A program made the translations under genes and the position numbers. A DNA stretch of 39,640 nucleotides from positions 1-39,640 of the forward strand of contig JAQWKY010000042.1 in NCBI GenBank assembly GCA_029247585.1, written 5' to 3'. Positions within the stretch are counted from its first letter, which is position 1, and the number at the start of each line of letters is the position of its first letter. Source of the DNA: Flavobacteriales bacterium (GTDB taxonomy: Bacteria; Bacteroidota; Bacteroidia; Flavobacteriales; UBA7430). The notes under the pieces are model-generated. The model was given only the letters and a program-made list of their open reading frames with translations, was not told the origin of the DNA and did no database searches. Of this stretch, positions 34,946-39,640 are shown one piece after another.

Positions 34946-36253
34946 TTAATTCAAACGTGTAATATCGGCCCCAATGGCTTTCAATCGATTTTCGATGTCT
35001 TCATATCCGCGATCAATCTGCTCAATATTATGTATGGTACTTTCTCCATCAGCTGATAATGCAGCAATTAACAATGAAACTCCTGCACGTATGTCAGGCG
35101 ATGTCATAACCGTTGGCTTTAACATACTCTTTCTATCCAGACCGATTACCGTTGCCCTGTGTGGGTCACAAAGAATGATTTGAGCACCCATATCAATGAG
35201 CTTATCGGTAAAGAATAAACGACTCTCAAACATTTTTTGATGAATCAATACCGAACCCCTAGCTTGAGTGGCTACGACAAGAACAATACTCAACAAATCA
35301 GGAGTAAAACCTGGCCAAGGAGCATCTGAAATATTCATTATAGAACCATCAATAAAACTTTCAATTTCATAGTGCTCTTGCGAAGGCACGTAGATGTCAT
35401 CCCCTTTTCTTTGAAGTTTTATTCCGAGCTTTTTGAAGGTCCCTGGTATGACTCCCAATTCATCATAAGCTACATCCTTAATGGTCAAATCTGATTTGGT
35501 CATAGCTGCCAAGCCAATCCAAGACCCTATTTCAATCATGTCAGGTAAAACTCTATGTTCACAACCTCCCAGAGACTCAACACCTTCAATAACCAATAGG
35601 TTAGATCCGATACCTGAAATTTTACCTCCCATGCGATTAATCATCTTACAAAGCTGTTGAAGATAGGGTTCACATGCGGCATTGTATATCTTTGTTTCAC
35701 CCTTTGCAAGACAGGCAGCCATAACAATATTAGCGGTACCTGTTACGGAGGCCTCTTCCAAGAGCATAAATGTTCCCTTGAGTTGTTCGGCATGTATTTG
35801 AAAAAATCCGTTTTTGTCGTCGTAATTAAATTCAGCACCAAGTTTTTCGAAACCTATAAAATGGGTATCCAATCTTCTGCGACCTATTTTATCCCCACCT
35901 GGGCGAGGTATAGCCGCCTTTCCGAAACGAGCAAGCAGTGGGCCAACAATCATAATGGAACCTCTCAAACGCCCACCTTTCGCTTTAAAATCATCACTGG
36001 ATAGGTGGTCTAAATCAATCTCATCAGCTTGAAAGCTGTACGAACCTTTGCCTAATTTTTGAATTTTCACTCCCAGGTCACCGAGAATTTCGATGAGCTT
36101 ATTCACATCAACAATATTTGGGATATTGTTAATGGTTACTTTTTCTGGAGTCAAAAGGACAGCACTCAAAATTTGGAGTGCTTCATTCTTGGCACCTTGT
36201 GGTGTTATTTCACCACTAAGCTTTTTACCACCCTTAATCTTAAATGAAGCCAT
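34946..36253 (-). CDS. murA: UDP-N-acetylglucosamine 1-carboxyvinyltransferase, Cys-to-Asp active site
   Basis: MurA transfers enolpyruvate from PEP to UDP-GlcNAc, the first committed step of peptidoglycan synthesis. The 435-aa product has the conserved GAKNEALQIL (K22, N23), the RGSIMIVGPLLARFG region and the C-terminal SPDIRAGVSLLIAAL. In the mobile active-site loop, where most enzymes have PGGCxIG with the Cys that fosfomycin alkylates, this protein reads RPGGDKIGRR with Asp121. Cys-to-Asp at this position is known from Mycobacterium and Chlamydia MurA and gives intrinsic fosfomycin insensitivity while keeping activity. It follows the DUF4290 gene by 6 nt. Confidence 0.96.
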   Translation of the reverse strand: MASFKIKGGKKLSGEITPQGAKNEALQILSAVLLTPEKVTINNIPNIVDVNKLIEILGDLGVKIQKLGKGSYSFQADEIDLDHLSSDDFKAKGGRLRGSIMIVGPLLARFGKAAIPRPGGDKIGRRRLDTHFIGFEKLGAEFNYDDKNGFFQIHAEQLKGTFMLLEEASVTGTANIVMAACLAKGETKIYNAACEPYLQQLCKMINRMGGKISGIGSNLLVIEGVESLGGCEHRVLPDMIEIGSWIGLAAMTKSDLTIKDVAYDELGVIPGTFKKLGIKLQRKGDDIYVPSQEHYEIESFIDGSIMNISDAPWPGFTPDLLSIVLVVATQARGSVLIHQKMFESRLFFTDKLIDMGAQIILCDPHRATVIGLDRKSMLKPTVMTSPDIRAGVSLLIAALSADGESTIHNIEQIDRGYEDIENRLKAIGADITRLN

Positions 36254-36259
36254 TTTAAC

Positions 36260-36865
36260 TTATTTTCTTTTTCCGTGATTCCTTCCTCGATTATTTTTCT
36301 TGTGAGGCCTCTGAACCTTAACTTCTGCAAAGGAAGAAAGTTTAAAAGTCTCTTTCATCTTCAATTGATCCTCTGACATCTGACTGAGATGTTTCAAGAT
36401 GACTTCATCTTCAACCGTAGACTTATTCCAGGTCAAATAACACTTTTTCATGTGATTTGCTATCGTAAACACAAGAAGATCTTTGTATTCCCCCTCATCT
36501 AAGTCTATCGTCCGTTTGATGATAAGCGGTAAAATTTTTCCGTAATGACGCAACTTGATGTTGTTCTCTGAATACTTTAAAGGCTGTGGTTTTTCCTCAA
36601 AGCTCTCTTTGGAAGGCTTTTCATAGGGAGAATCAACGTCTAAATTGAATTCTGACATGATAAAAAGGTGATCCCATAACTTGTGTTTAAAATCGGGAAC
36701 ATCTCTTAGGTGTGGGTTCAAATTTCCCATCACTTCAATAATGGATTTTGCCTGATGGTTTCTTTTTTCGCGATCTTCGATAGCAATAATCGAGTGGACC
36801 ATTTTCTGCACATTCCTTCCGTATTCAGGAATAATTAATTTTGACAAGCTGGTGTTGTATTCCAT
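36260..36865 (-). CDS. DUF4290 family protein
   Basis: A Bacteroidota-typical conserved protein of unknown function. The 201-aa product is soluble and helical, beginning MEYNTSLSKLIIPEYGRNVQKM, with LNPHLRDVPDFKHKLWDHLF and LRHYGKILPLIIKRTIDLD as recognisable family segments. A strongly basic tail follows (RPHKKNNRGRNHGKRK), which suggests nucleic-acid contact. It lies between uvrD (8 nt) and murA (6 nt), an arrangement I recall as recurrent in the phylum. Confidence 0.88.
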   Translation of the reverse strand: MEYNTSLSKLIIPEYGRNVQKMVHSIIAIEDREKRNHQAKSIIEVMGNLNPHLRDVPDFKHKLWDHLFIMSEFNLDVDSPYEKPSKESFEEKPQPLKYSENNIKLRHYGKILPLIIKRTIDLDEGEYKDLLVFTIANHMKKCYLTWNKSTVEDEVILKHLSQMSEDQLKMKETFKLSSFAEVKVQRPHKKNNRGRNHGKRK

Positions 36866-36873
36866 TCATTCAA

Positions 36874-39195
36874 TTATTTGAGGATGTTGAGTTTTGCGAA
36901 TTTCGCAAGGAGTGTTTTCTCCCCTACATCCGTAAAGTTAACGCTAATTTTTTTATTGGCCCCAGAGCCATCTAATTTACATATGACACCCACACCGAAG
37001 CGATCGTGTTCTACTTTCATTCCGGTTGAATACGTCTGCTCCTTATAATTTCTAGCTTGGATATTCGGATTGATTTTTTTCAAATTCTTTGGAATAAACC
37101 TTGGAGCACTATCTTGCTTTGGAGCTTCTTTTTTCTTTGAAGTATTGTATCGTGAAGGAACCTTTGTTTTGTAGTTCGATCCAAAATTTCTGTTTCCGGC
37201 ATTTCTCGGTGACGACTTGACGTTTATAAAATTTATGTCGAGATATTTTTCATTAATTTCCTCAATGAAACGGCTGGGTTCACAATCAATCAAATTTCCC
37301 CAACGATATCGAGTTAGGGCATAACTTAAAGTTGCTCTTTTCTCCGCTCTCGTTAGGGCAACATAAAACAATCGTCGTTCTTCTTCAAGATCTACACGAG
37401 CTGTCAAAGACATTTGTGAAGGGAACAAGTTCTCCTCCAAGCCCACAACGTAAACATAGGGAAACTCTAAACCTTTTGATTGATGTATCGTCATCAGTGA
37501 AACATGATCACCGTCATCCTCATCAGCTTTCTCTGCATCAGTTAACAAAGCGATATCTTCGAGATAATAGGATAAACTTGTATTTCTTTCCTCCTCCGGT
37601 TTTTCATTTTCTTGATTCACAAAATCTTGAATCCCATTGAGCAGTTCTTGTAAGTTTTCAAATCGACTGATTCCTTCAGGAGTTTTATCGACCTGCATTT
37701 CTCTTAAAATACCCGATTGTTTCGCTATGTATGTGGCAACTTCAAAAGCATCTTTTTCAGCAACCATCATTTGAAAACTTTTAATCAGTGTTGCAAAATT
37801 ATCAACCTTTGTTGCGCTTCCGCTATTCAAGCCTACGGAGTCATTCTTAATATCTCCTACAATTGCCCAAAGTGTTTTTTGCTGCTCGCTTGCTGCAAGA
37901 GTCATTCGATCGATAGAACTGTTGCCAATTCCTCTTTTAGGATAGTTAATAATTCTTCGCAAAGCTTCCTCATCACGCAAATTTGAAGCCATGCGAAAAT
38001 AGGCCATCATGTCTTTTATTTCCTTTCTTTGATAGAAAGACAAACCTCCATATATCCGATAAGGAATGTTTCGTTTCCGCAAAGCTTCCTCCATGGTTCG
38101 AGACTGTGCATTTGTTCTGTATAAGATCGCAAAATCTTGACTTAATGCTTGCTCACGCAATTTCGTCTCTTGAATACTCGAAGCTACAGAAACTGCCTCT
38201 TCACTGTCTGTTGTTGAACGATTAACTTTTATGAGTTCTCCAAGCTGATTAGAAGTCCAAACTTTTTTGTCGAGCTGATCTTTATTGTTACTGATTACAC
38301 TATTGGCAGCGTTGACAATATTTTGCGTAGACCGATAATTTTGCTCGAGCTTAATGACCTTTGCGTCGGAATAATCCTTTTTAAAATTCAGAATATTCCG
38401 AATATTTGCACCACGGAAAGAATAGATACTTTGAGCATCATCCCCAACCACACATATATTTTCATTGAGAGAAGCTAAGGCTTTCACGATCAAATATTGT
38501 GAATGGTTGGTATCCTGATACTCATCTACAAGTACATAGTGAAACCGGTGTTGGTATTTATGCAAAACATCAGGGTGGCGAAATAATAATTCGTTGGTCT
38601 TCAATAATAAATCATCAAAATCCATGGCTGCAGATTTAAAACACTCCTTGACATACTTTTCGTAAATCATGCCCATTTGTGGACGATGAGCAGCATCATC
38701 TTGAGTTTTTAATTCTGCATTGTTAGTATAGGCTTTAACTGTAATTAAGTTATTCTTAAATGAGGATATCCTCGATTGAACAATATTCACCTTGTAGATG
38801 TCGGTATCTAAGTTCATCTCTTTGATAATTCGCCGCAACAAAGCTTTCGAATCGTCAGAATCATAAATAGTAAAATTAGATGGATAACCCAATTTGTCTG
38901 CTTCGTATCTTAAAATTTTAGCAAATACAGAGTGGAAGGTTCCCATCCATATATTTTTGGCCTCCAAACCCACAATTTTCTCAATACGCTCCTTCATTTC
39001 CTTAGCCGCTTTATTGGTAAAGGTCAAGGATAAAATATTGAAAGGATCTACACCTTGCTTGAGCAAATGTACAATCCGGTAGGTTAACACACGCGTCTTA
39101 CCAGACCCTGCCCCCGCAATAACCATTACAGGACCCTTAGTTTGTTTTACAGCCTTTAGTTGAGACGGATTCAAATGACTCAAATAATCACTCAT
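36874..39195 (-). CDS. uvrD: UvrD/PcrA-type 3'-5' DNA helicase
   Basis: A superfamily 1A helicase acting in nucleotide excision and mismatch repair and in clearing replication forks. The 773-aa product shows motif Q/I (LNPSQLKAVKQTKG, AGAGSGKT at 27-34), motif II DEYQDTN, motif III GDDAQSIYSFRGA, motif V MTIHQSKGLEF and motif VI YVALTRAEKR. A C-terminal Tudor-like domain resembles PcrA (KVEHDRFGVGVICKLDG), which binds RNA polymerase in relatives. It is the first gene of a four-gene run with DUF4290, murA and the TlpA-like gene. Confidence 0.96.
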   Translation of the reverse strand: MSDYLSHLNPSQLKAVKQTKGPVMVIAGAGSGKTRVLTYRIVHLLKQGVDPFNILSLTFTNKAAKEMKERIEKIVGLEAKNIWMGTFHSVFAKILRYEADKLGYPSNFTIYDSDDSKALLRRIIKEMNLDTDIYKVNIVQSRISSFKNNLITVKAYTNNAELKTQDDAAHRPQMGMIYEKYVKECFKSAAMDFDDLLLKTNELLFRHPDVLHKYQHRFHYVLVDEYQDTNHSQYLIVKALASLNENICVVGDDAQSIYSFRGANIRNILNFKKDYSDAKVIKLEQNYRSTQNIVNAANSVISNNKDQLDKKVWTSNQLGELIKVNRSTTDSEEAVSVASSIQETKLREQALSQDFAILYRTNAQSRTMEEALRKRNIPYRIYGGLSFYQRKEIKDMMAYFRMASNLRDEEALRRIINYPKRGIGNSSIDRMTLAASEQQKTLWAIVGDIKNDSVGLNSGSATKVDNFATLIKSFQMMVAEKDAFEVATYIAKQSGILREMQVDKTPEGISRFENLQELLNGIQDFVNQENEKPEEERNTSLSYYLEDIALLTDAEKADEDDGDHVSLMTIHQSKGLEFPYVYVVGLEENLFPSQMSLTARVDLEEERRLFYVALTRAEKRATLSYALTRYRWGNLIDCEPSRFIEEINEKYLDINFINVKSSPRNAGNRNFGSNYKTKVPSRYNTSKKKEAPKQDSAPRFIPKNLKKINPNIQARNYKEQTYSTGMKVEHDRFGVGVICKLDGSGANKKISVNFTDVGEKTLLAKFAKLNILK

Positions 39196-39229
39196 AGCAG
39201 TTCCATAGAAATCTTTAAAATTAGGAGCT

Positions 39230-39237
39230 CAAAGTTA
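39230..39237 (-). promoter_or_regulatory. -7 element of the uvrD-murA operon
   Basis: Minus-strand TAACTTTG, 34 nt before the uvrD start. At the -33 position only TTTA is seen at a 16-nt spacing. Confidence 0.45.
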
Positions 39238-39350
39238 GTTTTTTTATGGCTCGTAAATGATGTGTTGATAAAATCTAAATCAACAGAATAGCAATTTTAA
39301 GCTAGATGAACCGTTCTATATGCTCATTTCGATATGTGATGATTTTAATT

Positions 39351-39358
39351 TATCTTTG
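39351..39358 (+). promoter_or_regulatory. -7 element of the gene at the right edge
   Basis: TATCTTTG followed by GG, with TTCG exactly 19 nt upstream (39328-39331) as a one-mismatch -33 box. It lies about 60 nt before the ATG at 39420. Confidence 0.5.
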
Positions 39359-39419
39359 GTTAACTAAATATTAGCATTTTAATAAAAATATAATACCATT
39401 TTATCATAAAATAATTTAA

Positions 39420-39640
39420 ATGAAAATTATACATTTTTCTATTGTATGCTTTGCCCTATACATTCCAATATTTGCCCAAGACTGTAACGATGTTAACCTA
39501 AATGTCGTGAGCATTGACGAATGCTTACCTGTTGCAGAAATTCAACTGAAAGGTACAGCGCCATCCGGAGCCTCAGCAACTTGGTCTACATCCGCTCAAA
39601 CTGGAATCAACCTAAACCTTAATAAAGACAATGATTTAGC
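39420..39640 (+). CDS. Secreted protein, N-terminal fragment, probably surface/adhesin-like
   Basis: The ORF track omits this gene because it runs off the window. The ATG at 39420 opens MKIIHFSIVCFALYIPIFAQ, a clear signal peptide with cleavage near FA-QD. A mature start with paired Cys follows (DCNDVNLNVVSIDECLPVAE), then a Thr/Ser/Gly-rich stretch (GTAPSGASATWSTSAQTG) typical of immunoglobulin-like or PKD-like repeats in large Bacteroidota surface proteins. A type IX secretion C-terminal domain would be expected further on, but this cannot be seen. It is divergent from uvrD with its own promoter. Confidence 0.75.
   Translation, partial: MKIIHFSIVCFALYIPIFAQDCNDVNLNVVSIDECLPVAEIQLKGTAPSGASATWSTSAQTGINLNLNKDNDL

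Noticed and set aside
35657-36004. 115-aa plus-strand ORF inside murA
   Set aside because: Antisense shadow of a conserved enzyme with no supporting signal.

Overview
The window looks like a chromosomal core segment of a Bacteroidota, most likely Flavobacteriia-like, bacterium. Four things point there: the fused rpsL-rpsG-fusA-rpsJ-rplC ribosomal operon without tuf; promoters of the TAnnTTTG type with, in the best cases, an upstream TTTG/TTG; A-rich start regions without clear Shine-Dalgarno sequences; and lineage-typical families (DUF4290, DUF4369-thioredoxin, YtxJ, OmpP1/FadL-type porin, eukaryote/archaeal-type ProRS). No phage, IS element, integrase or CRISPR array was seen. No gene-free stretch exceeds 300 bases.

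Layout. 1-7095 (minus): a str/S10 ribosomal operon, cut at its 3' end inside rpsC, with a good promoter and a leader hairpin upstream of rpsL. 7286-11096 (minus): a tightly coupled surface-polysaccharide block (UDP-GlcNAc 2-epimerase, deacetylase-like protein, FemAB/GNAT-like transferase, small membrane protein). 11107-12415 (minus): radC, rpsT with its terminator, and two tRNA-Glu(TTC) genes. 12649-13155: an unrecognised orphan gene. 13245-17323: proS (minus) diverging from a secreted aromatic-rich protein and a FadL-type outer-membrane protein (plus). 17345-19189 (minus): a coiled-coil zinc-ribbon protein and a Nif3-like protein. 19260-23799 (plus): lpxK, then gatB, a DUF4369/thioredoxin lipoprotein and lpxH, so two lipid A enzymes lie close together. 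23843-26249 (minus): gap, lipA, ytxJ and a newly noticed 39-aa secreted Cys-rich peptide. 26346-29179 (plus): ung, rmuC and a TrmH/RlmB-type methyltransferase. 29176-32280 (minus): a stand-alone bacterial nitric oxide synthase oxygenase and a UbiD-family decarboxylase. 32407-34225 (minus): grpE-dnaJ. 34348-39237 (minus): uvrD/pcrA, DUF4290, murA and a TlpA-like thioredoxin. From 39420 (plus): the first 73 codons of a secreted protein that runs off the window.

Together the genes cover translation, envelope building (MurA, LpxK, LpxH, WecB, FadL), thiol/redox homeostasis (YtxJ, two thioredoxin-fold proteins, LipA), DNA repair (Ung, UvrD, RadC, RmuC) and protein folding (DnaJ, GrpE). The points most worth a second look are: MurA with Asp in place of the fosfomycin-target Cys; a NOS oxygenase without a fused reductase; several -7 elements lying 4-7 nt from start codons, implying leaderless mRNAs; a one-base difference between the two tRNA-Glu genes that breaks an anticodon-stem pair; and the short Cys-rich peptide abutting ytxJ. 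I did not find a convincing wholly new multi-gene system; the closest candidates are the ytxJ/small-peptide pair and the aromatic-rich protein/FadL pair.
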